In this document: piece by piece, positions 21,685 to 32,936 of the stretch
Numbering within the stretch: the first letter of the stretch is position 1
Layout: each line of letters begins with the position of its first letter
Source of the DNA: Armigeres subalbatus
Taxonomy: Eukaryota > Arthropoda > Insecta > Diptera > Culicidae
Length of the DNA stretch: 64,000 bases
Assembly (NCBI RefSeq): GCF_024139115.2
Contig: NC_085141.1
Span: forward strand, 225,542,307 to 225,606,306
Reading direction: 5' to 3'
The notes under the pieces: generated by a model
What the model was told of the DNA's origin: nothing
Databases searched by the model: none
What the model saw: only the letters and a program-made list of their open reading frames with translations
Made by a program: the position numbers and the translations under genes

Positions 21685-23213
21685 TTACAGTCTGGGTTTC
21701 TCTCTTCCTGTACAAACCTGGCCCGCCAGTTTCGCCTCTGTGGTCAAACTGTCGCTTTTTGCACCCCTTTGCCCTGTAGATACCTTTGGTTTGGTACCAC
21801 TAGAGCAGGGGGTCGCATGTAAGCTTCGAGCTTTTCCTTTAGAGGCGGACAGACTAGCCTTTATGGTGCTTTTGGGGTGAGATTTAATAACCTCGCCCGA
21901 ACCGGAGGCTTCCTCAGATTTCTCTTGGGTCGGCCTTCCAGTTAGCCGAACCTCGCTTGAACAGGAGGCCTCCTCAGATTGCTCTTGGGTCGGCCTTCCA
22001 GTCGGATTGGCGGTAGCGGCAGTCGGTTGATCTGTAATCTTCCTTAGTTGGATTTCACCAAATCGGTAGTTGAGGGTGTATTTGGACTTCTTCAACTTTT
22101 CCATCGACGCACCCTCTACTGTGAAGATCCATTCAACATGAATATCTTTCAGAATGGATCGTTTCACAATACGCCAATTAGTTGTTGTGATGTCATTTTG
22201 GCTTTCTATGAGAGCCTTTATTCGGTCGTCATCATAGCTGGAGCTTTGTGGGAAGAATGCTCGGATCATCTCTGGACGTGGAATCGCCACTTCGTCCATT
22301 GCCATCAGCTCTGCACTTTCCCAGGGTTTCATGGATGGGGATATTCTCTTTAACCACTCAGCAGTCTCTTGATCCTTACAGATTAGAACCATGTAACCGG
22401 ACTTGTAGATGAGGTTGTTGAATTTGGGTTTTATTGGCTCGTTTCGCTGTTGAACTACTCTGAGCAGGAGTGCTTCTTGTAGAAGGTCTAGCTGGGCTGT
22501 AGTGAGTTGGACGGTGGGAAAGTCTTTGGGTATTATCCCGACCTTCACGCTTTTGGCCATATCACTGTAGCTGATACCAGCTGTTTTCCTCATGGGTGGG
22601 TTTTGTTGTCCAGACACGTTCTGAGGCGCGCGGTTTGAGGACTGTTGGGCGCGCTCTCTCGGATCCAGATGGTGCTTCACCCTTTTTTGTTTGGGGTCCT
22701 CTGTGGCGGATTTGTCTAGGTCGTTTCTCGAGCGTTTTGAGGAAGTGGGCTCGCTCTCCTTATTCAGGATTATGGACAAGGCCTCATTCCGGTCTTTTCC
22801 TTCTCCCGGAGAGTTCTAAGCTGCTTCCTCTGCGAGCGTGTGAGCGTGGGGATTTTCTTTCTCGGAGCACCCTTGACTTCCGTAGAACCCTTGTTATCTT
22901 CGGATCCTTTGCTACTTGCTAAAGATTTTTGGGGTTGATGATGATCCTTATACCATCATCTTCGTTATCTTCCATGTCCAACAGGTTGGAGTCGGTCGAT
23001 GAGGGGTTGTAGATCTGGATCAGCTTTGTCGAAACATGTGCTGCTCCGGGAGATAGGCGTTGAGGGGCAGGATATTTCCATCTTCTCCTGCGAACTACTG
23101 AGTAGCTGGTCTTCGGTAAGGCCAAGCTGACTCAGAGTATTCTCCACTTCGCTCTCACACGACTGAGAGAGGCAGTCGTCACCTTGAGGGTTGTTTGTAG
23201 AATTTGTACTCAT
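21685..23213 (-). pseudogene. LOA-type ORF1 (DUF4780-like)
   Basis: Two pieces. The N-terminus (MSTNSTNNPQGDDCLSQS, 23213 to about 22920) is acidic and Ser-rich. After a frameshift and stops, the main piece (21685-22779, 364 residues) follows. Its central region, YKSGYMVLICKDQETAEWLK, then RAFFPQSSSYDDDRIKALIE and VEWIFTVEGASMEKLKK, resembles the DUF4780 domain found in ORF1 of these elements, presumably an RNA-binding chaperone role. The C-terminal tail has two copies of a unit beginning TGRPTQE and ending SEEAS(C/G)S(S/G)EV, a recent in-frame tandem duplication visible in DNA at about 21890-22010. Confidence 0.8.
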
Positions 23214-23700
23214 TTTTGGTCCCACGAGTAGCTAGGGAAATAAATGTCCGCTGCACCAGTGCCCCGCCGTAGTGCAGTAAGGGCTGCTTACTGGGGTGTT
23301 CGCCCTGGTGCACCCGGCTCCGTTCGCGGTTGAGCATGTTTAGAACCCCCTCAACCATTCAGCCCTCGGCACGGGTCGCATGACACCTTGGCATTGGGGT
23401 TTATCCATTTTTGCTTTACACGATGGCCATGGATAACAGCCATCGCAACCTTCCTCCTTTACCAGGGCTTAGGACCTGTAGCTCAAGTTCTCAATAGTTT
23501 CACAATCTTTCGGACATGCAACTACAGCGAACCATCATTGCTAGCGGCCCATAAAAAAGCGATCTTCAATGGTTTTCTTTCAAGTCCGGTGATGGACTTT
23601 GGATCTGCTTGTATTGCACGGGATGTTTACTGGAGCCTGGTCATATTAGGCTATCCATGAGGACATTCAGCGATGGGACTGACAATCGAAATCACGGTCA

Positions 23701-24041
23701 GAATCTGTAAAAAAAAACAATGTAAACAAAAATCGTCAGCTGATCGCAGCTGTCTTATGGATTGCCTTATTGTGGCTTAGGCTCTAACTTTTAGCACAAC
23801 TCTCCCAGGTTGGCGTATCATTCCTATAGTCAATAACAAGAAGTATGATGTATTTGTAAGCAACAAGATTTTAGTATAATATGTCCCCCTAAGGCAATAC
23901 ATATGAAAGCTTTTTATTTTTCAGCGCAATTTATGCAAACTTTGTGTTATTTGGTAAACCAATAAGTCGTAAATGCATTGCCTGCACGGACAGATAAATT
24001 AACCCAAACTTTGAGTTCAATATACGCAATAATGAGTATAT
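23701..24041. other. Unassigned spacer
   Basis: AT-rich with no feature. The first bases may still belong to the LOA element. Confidence 0.35.
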
Positions 24042-24365
24042 CACACAAAAAAATTACCCAAATTTGGGTAGTTTTTCCTTTCTTTCCCATGATTGCTATC
24101 AAAACTAGAGCAAGATGCAAACACCTCATCGAGGTTGCTCAGCCCAATAACCCAAATTTGAGTTAATTCAATATTCTCTATTTTGGGTTGATCAAGGTCC
24201 GCTTTGGATAAATTAAACTCAGCTTTGGGTAAATTGTTTACATGGGTTAAAGGCAAACTACCTAGTGCCAAAAAAGTCATTTTTCTCAAATTTGGGTTAT
24301 TGGCCCAAACTACGGTTTTGAGTGCAAACAACCCACTTTTGGGTAGTTTTGGTTTTCAGTGTGTG
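24042..24365. mobile_element. MITE rich in CCCAAA/TTTGGG words
   Basis: The ends are imperfect inverted repeats. The left end begins CACACAAAAAAATTACCC and the right end, on the other strand, CACACTGAAAACCAAAACTA followed by CCC. The inside repeats the word AACCCAAATTTGGG in both directions at least eight times. Ends are approximate and no clear target duplication was found. Confidence 0.6.
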
Positions 24366-24696
24366 AGTAGTCATATACAAATATAATTGCGAACACGTAA
24401 TAAATCTTTTGTTAAAATTCGTGAAAAATGGATTTCAAAAAGTGCCTGGGCAATACGCCCCACCGTAACCACAGACGTATCATAGCCCTTCATTAGTATT
24501 TTATCTATCCCATTATAAAAAGGTTACAAATCCTTATGTGCATGGCATTAAAAACCAAAATAAGTCCATTTAAGCAATTACATTAGAATTACATTTCAAT
24601 ATTTTCCATATCATTTGGAAGATACTGCTTCAGGCTCGCTGCGCTTGTGTCCATTTGGTAAAGGCATACCGTCCTGCCGACAGTGGGGCGTTTTGA
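24366..24696. other. Unassigned spacer
   Basis: No gene. There is a GC-richer patch at 24615-24690. Confidence 0.4.
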
Positions 24697-24907
24697 CTAG
24701 AAATACTACAATAAGAGATCGGCGAAGACGCCATCTTGTTTCCAATCGAACTGTCAAAAGCGGTTCCAATTCGACTTGTTTACTTTTTGCATCCATAAGA
24801 AGCAAGCAAAAAGTTCAAGTGATGCTGGTATTATTTTCACGATTTCATGCATTTTCATACGTTGCCATTTCGACAGTTTTTCACTCCGCCGGTCTCTGGT
24901 TATAGGG
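24697..24907 (-). repeat. 210-bp dispersed repeat, copy 1
   Basis: Nearly identical in reverse to 62319-62528. On the minus strand it begins CCCTATAACCAGAGACCGGC and ends CTCTTATTGTAGTATTTCTA. No terminal inverted repeats, no pol III boxes and no tail. An open frame (PITRDRRSEKLSKWQRMKMH to a WNRF stop) is shared by both copies. Class unknown. Confidence 0.75.
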
Positions 24908-24970
24908 TGGCTAGTTTTGACCAGTAAAACATATTTTACATTTTTCAAGATGGAATCAATTTTATATCAT

Positions 24971-25233
24971 ACTAGTTGACCCGGCAGACGTTGTCCTGCA
25001 TAGTAGACGAAAAAGCGTGTTGTGAACTGCCCATGGAAAGTTTGCATACAAATCTAAATTCTAGCATTTCACAATTTACTCAACCTTATTCGTGATTTTT
25101 CACATTAGGAAATATCATATAAACCCGTCGGAAACGATAATGAACATAATTGCTGAAGTAATGAATAAAATCCGTTCAGCCGTTTTCGATTTATGCGGAT
25201 ACGAACACAGACCATTTCATTTTTATTATATAA
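24971..25233 (+). repeat. Dispersed repeat 'CAGACGTTGTCCT', copy 2
   Basis: Starts ACTAGTTGACCCGGCAGACG and ends ACACAGACCATTTCATTTTT plus ATTATATA. It is directly followed by copy 3 in the same orientation. Confidence 0.8.
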
Positions 25234-25510
25234 ACTAGTCGACCCGGCAGACGTTGTCCTGCATAGTAGGCGAAAATTCGCGTTGTGTACTACCCATGCG
25301 AAATTTCCATACGGTTCTTAATTTTAGTTTTTCATTAGTGATCAATAGTGATTTGGTTAACCTTATTCGTGATTTTTGCATGAGCAAATATCATATAAAC
25401 CCGTCGGAAACGATTACGAACATATTTGCCGAAAGGATGAAGAAAATCCATCCAGCCGTTTTCGACTTATGCGGATACGAACACAGACCATTTCATTTTT
25501 ATTATATAGA
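25234..25510 (+). repeat. Dispersed repeat 'CAGACGTTGTCCT', copy 3
   Basis: Head-to-tail neighbour of copy 2, starting ACTAGTCGACCCGGCAGACG with the same end. The internal word ATCATATAAACCCGTCGGAA is shared exactly by copies 2 and 3. The tandem arrangement argues for rolling-circle copying or unequal exchange. Confidence 0.8.
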
Positions 25511-27026
25511 TAGATTAACCACTGAGAAAAGTTATTTTGTTGCCCAACTGAGTGTTCCAGTGCTAGTTTTGCGGACAATATGCTAGCGTCGCACCAGAAT
25601 GTTGAGCAAACAAACATGAAAAGTTACATCAAAACTGTAACTTTTTGTATTTTGCTATTATTTTCATTATGTAATAAAAAAATACTTCCACATTCACATA
25701 GTATGATGGTTTTACAAATATTTAAAGGTACCAACTGATTTTTACCCTTAGTTAGTTATAGTTTTCTAGAAATCAGAGGGGGGCGTTTTGTCCAGGTGGG
25801 GAGCATTATACCGTCTTACCCTAACTGAGAAACAAGTTCAGTTCTCTTTCCATTGCTTTCCTTTGAAAACCTGAATATGGTTGCTATGAAGTGTGGCAGC
25901 GAAAAGTTACCCTAAATAAATTAAAAAAGAAAAAAAATAAATATATTATTAGTAGAGAACAAACAAATAACAATTGCAAGTAAATTAAAGGGTTCATAGA
26001 AATGTAGCATAGAAATTAACAATTCTTAAACCTGCATGTGTACTGTAGTAGTATATATGATGTAGCGGTATGGTGTATCAAATGAATCGGTGTCGACAGT
26101 AAATGTTGACCAAGCTAATCAGACCGGTAAATACGGTCATAAATTTTGTATCATTTCCTTCGTAGCTATTTTCTATGGCACAGAAGGAAGTGAATACGTA
26201 TTCAGAAGAGCTGTTGGTATTTAGTGCTCAGTATGTTTGTGCTGTTCTTTGACAATTATGAAAGCATACCACTGACTGGAAATGTAGTGCCGAAGTAATT
26301 TGCATCCTTAAAGAAAGGACCCAGAACACAATTTATCTACTAATCAATGACTGACTGTTAGTAATGGATAATGGCTGATTTATCAGTATCTGCTCTTGTA
26401 TCGACGAGTTTAAAAATTTCCACGGCAAACAAATTCTCATCAGTTTTGCAAACAATTCATTCCGTTAGAAGCTGTTGCGAAATTAGATTGTTGCTCAAAT
26501 AAAAACGAAACGGGCAAAAACGTGATTGTATTGCTTTTTTTACAACACCTACTCAGAACACAAATAATGCTTTGACGACTGCACACTGCTTGTCGGCAAG
26601 GTGAGATATAATGTCTCTACGTGTACATTTGGCAGTCGTGTCACGTGCTCGTGTTTGATCGCTTATGATGTGTTTAATTAATCTCTGAGGAAAATTATGC
26701 GTTGAGATTCAGAATCATTTTGTTATGAGATGATTAATGAGCAGCAAGCTGTAGGTGAATAGAATAATGTTTAGTATAGTTTCCAAATTGTTTCCAATTA
26801 AGATGTTTCGAATCGAAATAAGAATCGCAGTCGAAATCAATTTGGTTCAACAAAATAGGATAAGTATAAAAGATAAAGTGAAATATTTTCTTTACACGAT
26901 TTGAAACTAGTATTTTGGACATAACTTTTAAACTCATTGGCCGATGAAGGGCTGAGTGGTTTCGTTGACTTGTAATTTGCTTGACCGAAATATGATCTCT
27001 GATGTCTGATCCGTCTGTTGCATATG
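25511..27026. other. AT-rich intergenic spacer
   Basis: Roughly 1.5 kb with no frame above 70 residues and no repeat I recognise. This is the longest stretch in the first half of the window without evident mobile DNA. Confidence 0.45.
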
Positions 27027-27275
27027 TACACCCAACCGACGGTTGTTAGATTTTCCTGTATAAGAATCTACCAAAACCTGTATAAGAACTGAGCATATGC
27101 GAAATTGCTAGATTCTTATACAAATATTGTATAAGAATCTAACAATTTTGTAAGCTTTTCTAACATTTTTTTGTAGAAGAATCTAAAATTTCGTATGTGC
27201 CCAGTTCTTATACATGTTTTGGTTTGATTGTTATACAGAATTGTTAGAAAATCTAAGAACCGCCGGTTGGGTGTA
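27027..27275. mobile_element. MITE with TACACCCAACC ends, copy 1
   Basis: The ends are TACACCCAACCGACGGTTGT and, on the other strand, TACACCCAACCGGCGGTTCT. Both continue TAGATTTTC. The interior is made of inverted and direct words such as TTCTTATACA and TAGATTCTTA. A relative with the same end is at 34636-34861. Non-coding. Confidence 0.85.
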
Positions 27276-27829
27276 GGTCAACACAAATAGTTCTGTGTAA
27301 AATATTCCTGTCCTTCTGGAAAGCTCAAAATGTTGAACATGCAGTGACATTAATTCCCTATAAAAAATAGAAATTTAAAAAAATAAAATAATGCCACAAA
27401 AAAAATTTATAAATCAAAAACAGGAAATAAAATGCTATAAATTGGTGAACCTTTTCATTCTCCATATCTCCGTAGTAGATGCAGGAGCGGAAGTGGGACT
27501 GGGTCATAAAGTTAAAAGATTATTTTTATCTTTAAAGTGAGAAAGAAAACGGTTTCGTCGGTTTGTTAAATCAAATTATTTTCTAATCCTTTGCTTTTGA
27601 TGAGATAAATATATTTTGATAGACCTTTTTGTTGGGATAGGCGTGTTTTTAGAATTTCAAATTAGCATATCTTTACCCAAAATAATCATGTGTTGACAAA
27701 ACCCAGTGTATATTGTTTTTGTAATAATATTAACCATGATCAAAACCAAATAAAACAAAGGTTAGTAAAAAAATTACATTGACCAATACGCACACCGCAA
27801 CTTTGACTGGTTTAAAAGTATCTCCCGTT
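27276..27829. other. AT-rich spacer
   Basis: No feature supported. Confidence 0.4.
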
Positions 27830-28140
27830 AAAAATGAAAAGAATTTCCGTGCAAATTCAATAGAAAAAAAATGGAACGTTTATCGTGGATAATTAGAACA
27901 ATTTTCCGTAGGAAATCAATAAAATTTCTCATGTGAAATTCGAAAGACTTCCCTTGGAAATTTGAAAGATGTCAGCATGGAAATTCTGTCGAATTTTCTG
28001 TGAAGACCAGTAGATTTTGCCGCTAAGCAATTGTGTGTAAAAATTCAGAAGAATTTCTTGCGGAAATCAAAAGTTATTTTTAGTTGCTTTGGAAAACCAA
28101 AAGAATTTTCTAGGGAAATTCAGGTTTTCTCCTAAAAAAT
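27830..28140. repeat. Degenerate GGAAATT repeat region
   Basis: Irregular recurrence of GGAAATTC, AAAATTTC and CCGT words, of the same style as 14535-14880 and 42110-42480. Confidence 0.55.
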
Positions 28141-28299
28141 CAATTGAATTTTGCATTGAAATTACGATCCTTGATTTTAAAACACCAGCCTACTAGTGGG
28201 AGGCAAACCTCACTAAACAAAGAGCATAAAACAGCACCAGCGCTGTGTTTAAAATCTTTTTTAGCTCTTTTATTAAATAGTATCGTTATTATGTGGTTT

Positions 28300-28530
28300 A
28301 GCGTAATGGTGACTTCCAGACATTTCTTGAGTAAGTTAATGCACTTCTTTGGAGGTATTCAGCTTAATGATTGATCCTTAGACTGGCCCAGGAAACAAAA
28401 AGTTGTCTTAATTTCAATACCTTTGCAGATTTATTACTTTTTATGCCAACATGTTCATCATACTATAAGCACGCAGGCATGTGGAGACGCATGGTGCATT
28501 GTTTCACCAACTCAATTTTTTAAACAATAA
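28300..28530 (+). repeat. Dispersed repeat 'GGAGGTATTCAGC', copy A
   Basis: Shares AGGTATTCAGCTTAATGAT, then ATGGAGACGCATGGTG-type words (TGTGGAGACGCATGGTGCAT) and the end CACCAACTCAATTTTTTAA with 33330-33650, in the same direction. Copy B is longer. Class unknown. Confidence 0.6.
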
Positions 28531-28782
28531 ATGTATGTTTATTTATTTGGTTTGATTTTATATCTATTATACATTATAAGCGTTTGGCCACACGGCCCTT
28601 CATCTTCGTTGTTCTTTTTAAATTAATTTTAAGGTTAATTTTGAAAATGAAGTAATTTGAAAATATTTCTAATATAACATGAGAGCCTATTGCAGGCATT
28701 AGTTCATTTTGAACTACTATGTTCTACTACTACTACTACAAACTACTACGTACACTAATATTTACATTAAAAAACTGATAAC

Positions 28783-29055
28783 CTAGATTGGAACTAGCGC
28801 CCTAATTGGAGCCTGATTTGAATGCAAGCAACGGACCCTAAACTTTTCCTTAAACTCACCAAAGCGTTCATGTAAGGTTTTTATCCCGGTCAGACGGTGG
28901 ACCTCAGATGTTCTTCTCCTGGGAGGGGTGTTGAGGATCATCCTTAGGAATTTATTTTGGACCCGTTGAAGTTTGAGGTAGTGGGTTTTAGCGCAGCTCT
29001 CCCAGACTGACATGCCGTATTCGATCACAGGGAAGATGATTTGCAAGGACAGCAA
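28783..29055 (-). pseudogene. C-terminal RT segment of the Jockey-type LINE
   Basis: 90 residues: QIIFPVIEYGMSVWESCAKT, HYLKLQRVQNKFLRMILNTP, PRRRTSEVHRLTGIKTLHER. This is the conserved tail behind the RT thumb in Jockey-like elements. It begins directly after the deletion junction near 29056-29100, so no catalytic residues are left. Confidence 0.75.
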
Positions 29056-29099
29056 GCTTATTTTTCAGGGACAATGATGGTTGACGGTCTTCAAATGCT

Positions 29100-29456
29100 T
29101 TAACCAAGCAAGCCTTTGGCACAGCAGAGTGTGATTGATTCGCACTCTATACAAATCCACCCAGCCCGTTGTTGGGGGCATAGAGTGCGATCCTCTCGTT
29201 TAATAAACAATGTGCACTCGCTCTTCGATGATTTTATATAGGCCGTCAATTCGCCAGCTGAGATCTCCAACTCATCCGAGAAGTCGTTGGGAATCAAATG
29301 GATGTTGTTAGCATGCTCGTTGACGGCTGCTTCATGTGGACTGACGATGCTCTGCCCAAAATTATGTGAGCTGACGAAGTGACAACCTATTTGAGCGACC
29401 TTCTCTACAGGAGTTATCAAGCGATCCTTAGAGCCATTATTGTCTAGTGGGATCAA
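29100..29456 (-). pseudogene. Pre-RT connector of the Jockey-type LINE
   Basis: 118 residues beginning PLDNNGSKDRLITPVEKVAQ, then NNIHLIPNDFSDELEISAGE. Its final third runs out of the element frame, where the RT should begin. It overlaps the endonuclease frame by four bases, so a frameshift lies at about 29455. Confidence 0.65.
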
Positions 29457-30540
29457 AGGTGGAATGGGCCGAGGCTTGGATTTTGTATTTTGGTCATTTT
29501 CCAGAACGGCTTAGCATAATCTGGGAGAGTTCGGATCTTATTCGAGAAGTCGTTATTTTTTAGGTCCACCATTCTGGCCTTGATAATTTTTGTGATTCGA
29601 TTGCAGCGTGCCTTAAGCTCAGGCAGTCCAGTACGCTGAAACTGCCTGCGAGTGACATTCCGCAATCGAATCAAATCTTTGGTGAGTGTATCGATGTTTA
29701 GGGAGTTGCTTACCTGCCGAGCCGTCGGTACATGTTGCTCTCGGGCCACCGAGATCGCCTCCTCGATGGAACGCAGCTGCCGATCGATTGCTTCAGGCGT
29801 TACCAGCCGCGCCTTGTAGTCGACGTTGTTGTCCACGCACCTTTGGAACCGGCCGCAGTCGACTCGGTGGTAGTTTCGCCGGTACTTCTGATGCCGATTG
29901 ACCGAGGAGTCCACTTCGGCCACTACCGAATGGTGATCCGAACTGAGCTCCTGGTAGACGACCGGCTGCGAGACGTGGTCGTTCATGTTGGTTATGTATA
30001 GGTCAAGGGTTGCGTGAACACTGGACCTAAACAGCCGAGTGGGAAAATCCGGGCTCAGGATCGTGCCTTCCTCCATGTCGTTGCTCCAGATGGTGCCGTT
30101 TCGATTGCCGCGACTGTTGCCCCAGACTTGATGTTTGGCATTCAGGTCGCTGGCAATGATATACTGGGCTTGCCTCCGCGTAAGCTTGACAATGTCCCTC
30201 CGAACGGCAGCCGATGATCCATCGCCGGCTTTGGCTTGCGTTGGACAGTACGCCGCGATGAGCTCGATTGTGCCGACGGGACTTCGACACCGATGGCCTC
30301 GATCATACTCAGCTGGAAGCTTGGTAGCAGGCGACAGTTGATGTTATATCGAAGTGCGATGGCCACTCCACCTCCCCTGGACGGCTGGTCTTGTCAGATT
30401 TAAGGTGCGTTTCAGTGATGAACGCCACGTCGATCTCCTCCTCGAGGAAATCAGTCAGTTCGATGCTTTTGCTCTTGAGCGAGTTGCGAGCTGTGCAAAG
30501 ATCGGCATCAGCTGCTCCGGAGTGTAGAGCGGAGCAGATT
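29453..30540 (-). pseudogene. Endonuclease region of the Jockey-type LINE
   Basis: The open part 29453-30076 includes DLYITNMNDHVSQPVVYQEL and SSDHHSVVAEVD, with the terminal Ser-Asp-His of the EEP fold, and a basic linker (YRRNYHRVDCGRFQRCVDNN). Upstream to 30540 the remaining endonuclease is readable only by switching frames (for example VAFITETHLKSDKT near 30400). At least two frameshifts are present. Confidence 0.7.
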
Positions 30541-30850
30541 CTTGAGTTGTCAAATCATCAGAAAAAGAAAGAGAAGTCCGAGGGAAACAGCAAAAAGCAC
30601 GTGGCAGATTTGTCAGTTTTGACAGATTTTACTAAGGACTGTTCATTAAAGTAAGTGGACACCTTTTTATGAATGGTTTAAGGTTAAAACTTAACGAAAA
30701 ATTCGTAATTTTCGCTCTGTTTGTAAAGAAATTGTTTACTTTTGCAGTACACCTGAAAAATTTGGAAAAACCTTAGAAATTCCGCACGATAGATCGGATC
30801 AGTTTATCAACTCGCAGATTAATTCTGCACAAATGGTATAGTGCATTTTG

Positions 30851-31045
30851 ATGGACGACGAGATATACGTCAAATTGGACACCGGTACACTTCCAGGGTC
30901 ACATTTTTTTCAACGCTGAACAGAGGACAGATGTGCCTGATGACGTGCGATATATCCGAACCGAAAAAAATGGGGAAAATATTTTGGTATGGCAAGCAAT
31001 TTGCTCCTGTGACTCCGTATTTCACAAACAATGGTGAAAATTGAA
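30851..31045 (+). pseudogene. Mariner transposase, first catalytic Asp segment
   Basis: In frame from ATG 30851: MDDEIYVKLDTGTLPGSHFF carries the first Asp. Stops and frameshifts follow, but GKYFGMASNLL corresponds to the usual WQAI(C)S stretch. This half ends at the insertion at 31075. Confidence 0.7.
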
Positions 31046-31074
31046 GAAAATAATGTATCAAAAAACGACTTCTA

Positions 31075-32600
31075 ATAGCCAATTCAGATTGGGCTATTTA
31101 TGACTTTGTTAAATGAGAGGGTATCCAATTATTACGAGGTGTTCAGACTGCAGCAAGATAATATATCTTGACGTTTCCATGTTTCCTCATTTGCACGCTA
31201 ATACAGGGTTGAATTCAAGGAGAGTTTCAAAATTTAAATTGCGAAATCAAGCATTTGTGTGGCGACAATCGAACATTTTTTTCTGAACAAAGTTTCTACG
31301 AAAAAAAAAATATAAAAAAAAATATGAAAAGGTATTTTCGAAGAATATTTGAAGCTCTCATTAAGGATAATGAGCGAAGCTACATTCATTAGTTGGGTGC
31401 GCCGTTCTTCGGGGAATCAAACTATTCCTCAATTTATTTTTAAGTTTAAAAAGTATTTTGATTGTGTACTATGATCGAACGGAGATTTGATAGAAAAATT
31501 TAGATACTTTTGGGAATTCTCACAAATAAATAAAAAAAGGACGATTGGATTGAAGGGCAACTCAGCAATTTAATTTTTTTTCAAAAATGGAAACTGAACC
31601 ATTGCGTTCTACTCGACAATCAATGATACAGCTTCTAACAAAATCGAATTGTTTGAATGTGATATAATTTAAACTGGATTTTGGATGAATTAATGCATTA
31701 CCAATCCATGTTTTATTTAAGGTTATTCTACTTTATATATACATCCCATTCAAATCGTACAGTTGTCCCACGTAAAAAATGATGAAATCCAAAGTATATT
31801 AAGCCATTCAAGGAGCAGAATTGAAACAATTTATGAAATCATGTTTATTCATCAAATATATTCGTTTTACAACCATTCCTACGTTTTAAATTGTCTTCCG
31901 CATTGGCCCTTGAACTTTGAAAATTTATTCGATTTGTTCTATTAAATCTAGGTTTAAGTTAAATACTTCATGTTAATTCTAGAGAGCATCTGTTTTTTAA
32001 ACAATTCATGTTGAATAAGTGGAGAATACATAATTATCATCATTATTTTTTATCATATAAAATGCTTTCCACAAAACCATCACAATCCGAGTTATTCTTC
32101 AGCGCTCAGAAGATTTCCATCTAACATGCATTCGACCCTGCTGCGACAGAAAGAGCATGACTGTCAACTACGAAACGAAATGAAAATAGAGAGAATTTTC
32201 TCTCTGGCAAAGAGAACGTGACGCTTGTCAGTTTTGTTTTGTTGAATTTCTCCCTGCATCCCAGTTAGAACGAAAGCTCTCTCGTAATAATTGTTCGTAA
32301 TAAATTCTCGCTTAACTTTTCAAAAGGACCTAAGTAACATTTTTTCATGGATTAATTTGAATACAGCAATCAATAGCTTTCATGTTGTTCTGTTGATTGC
32401 GCTATTCAAATCAATTCATGAAAAAATGTTACTTAGGTCCTTTTGAAAAGTTAAGCGAGAATTCTTTATGACTCTTTTTAGTGGGTATCTTTTGACAGCG
32501 CAAAATGTATGGAATATTACGTAAATAATGACATCATAAAGCGTATTTACCCTGAAACGCCAATTATTATGTCATTAATGGCGTAATCTGAATAGGCTAT
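31075..32600. mobile_element. 1.5 kb non-autonomous transposon inside the mariner
   Basis: The left end ATAGCCAATTCAGATTGGGC and the right end, on the other strand, ATAGCCTATTCAGATTACGC, agree at most positions and continue CAT/TAT...TATGAC. TA precedes the left end; the right flank is AA. The interior is AT-rich without a transposase and holds the fold-back MITE at 32306-32460. Confidence 0.7.
32306..32460. mobile_element. Fold-back MITE (TCTCGCTTAAC), copy 2
   Basis: Arms match copy 1 (10594-10741): TCTCGCTTAACTTTTCAAAA onward through CTTAGGTCC. The loop has a different length and an extra CTATTCAAATCAA. It is nested in the 31075-32600 element. Confidence 0.9.
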
Positions 32601-32936
32601 AACCATCTACCGAAAGCATGCGGATCCTCTATTGTTTTGGCCGGATCTGGCATCGGCTCACTATGTTTCTGCTACGTTGGAGATGCTGAAGAAGAAAAAA
32701 GTCGATTTTGTCGAAAAATGCCCAGTTCCACCAAACTGCCCTGAACTGCATCCTATCGAAAAATACTGGGCAATAGTTACGCGGCATCATAAGGTAGATG
32801 GGAGAGAAACAAGCTCTGTTGACTGCTTCAAGAAAATTTGGTCTGCGGCACAATGAAAAGTTACGGAAGAAGTTGTGCAGAATCTAATGGGAACTGTCAA
32901 GAGAAAAGTCCGAGCATTCTTCAGAAAAGAGAAGTA
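32600..32936 (+). pseudogene. Mariner transposase, C-terminal catalytic segment
   Basis: FWPDLASAHYVSATLEML holds the second Asp and PELHPIEKYWAIVTRHH the Glu; I count 37 residues between them (DD37E). After a stop, KVTEEVVQNLMGTVKRKVRA continues to the usual basic C-terminus ending at 32936. It is a different sequence from the remnant at 5981-6640, so two DD37E lineages are present. Confidence 0.85.

Larger units (their letters stand above)
17785..23700 (-). mobile_element. LOA-type non-LTR retrotransposon, near full length, decayed
   Basis: Minus strand. The 3' end is a poly-A tail (poly-T on plus at about 17786-17799). Then, going upstream, come ORF2 (17964-21608) and ORF1 (21685-23213), and a 5' region that runs to about 23700. 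ORF1 plus an ORF2 with EEP endonuclease, RT, RNase H and a CCHC knuckle is the layout of the LOA clade (Lian and bilbo type). The phrase VLQVNLHHAESATGVLCRRF at the ORF2 start is typical. Multiple frameshifts and stops make it inactive. The 5' limit is approximate. Confidence 0.85.
28535..30560 (-). mobile_element. Jockey-type LINE, RT core deleted
   Basis: Minus strand. An endonuclease region (high coordinates) is followed by the pre-RT connector, then directly by the C-terminus, so the RT palm is missing. The 3' end carries AAATAAATAAA (28540-28550), preceded by GGCCGTGTGGCCAAACGC. The C-terminus phrasing (QRVQNKFLRMILNTPP) is typical of the Jockey clade. The 5' end is truncated near 30560. 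Confidence 0.75.
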
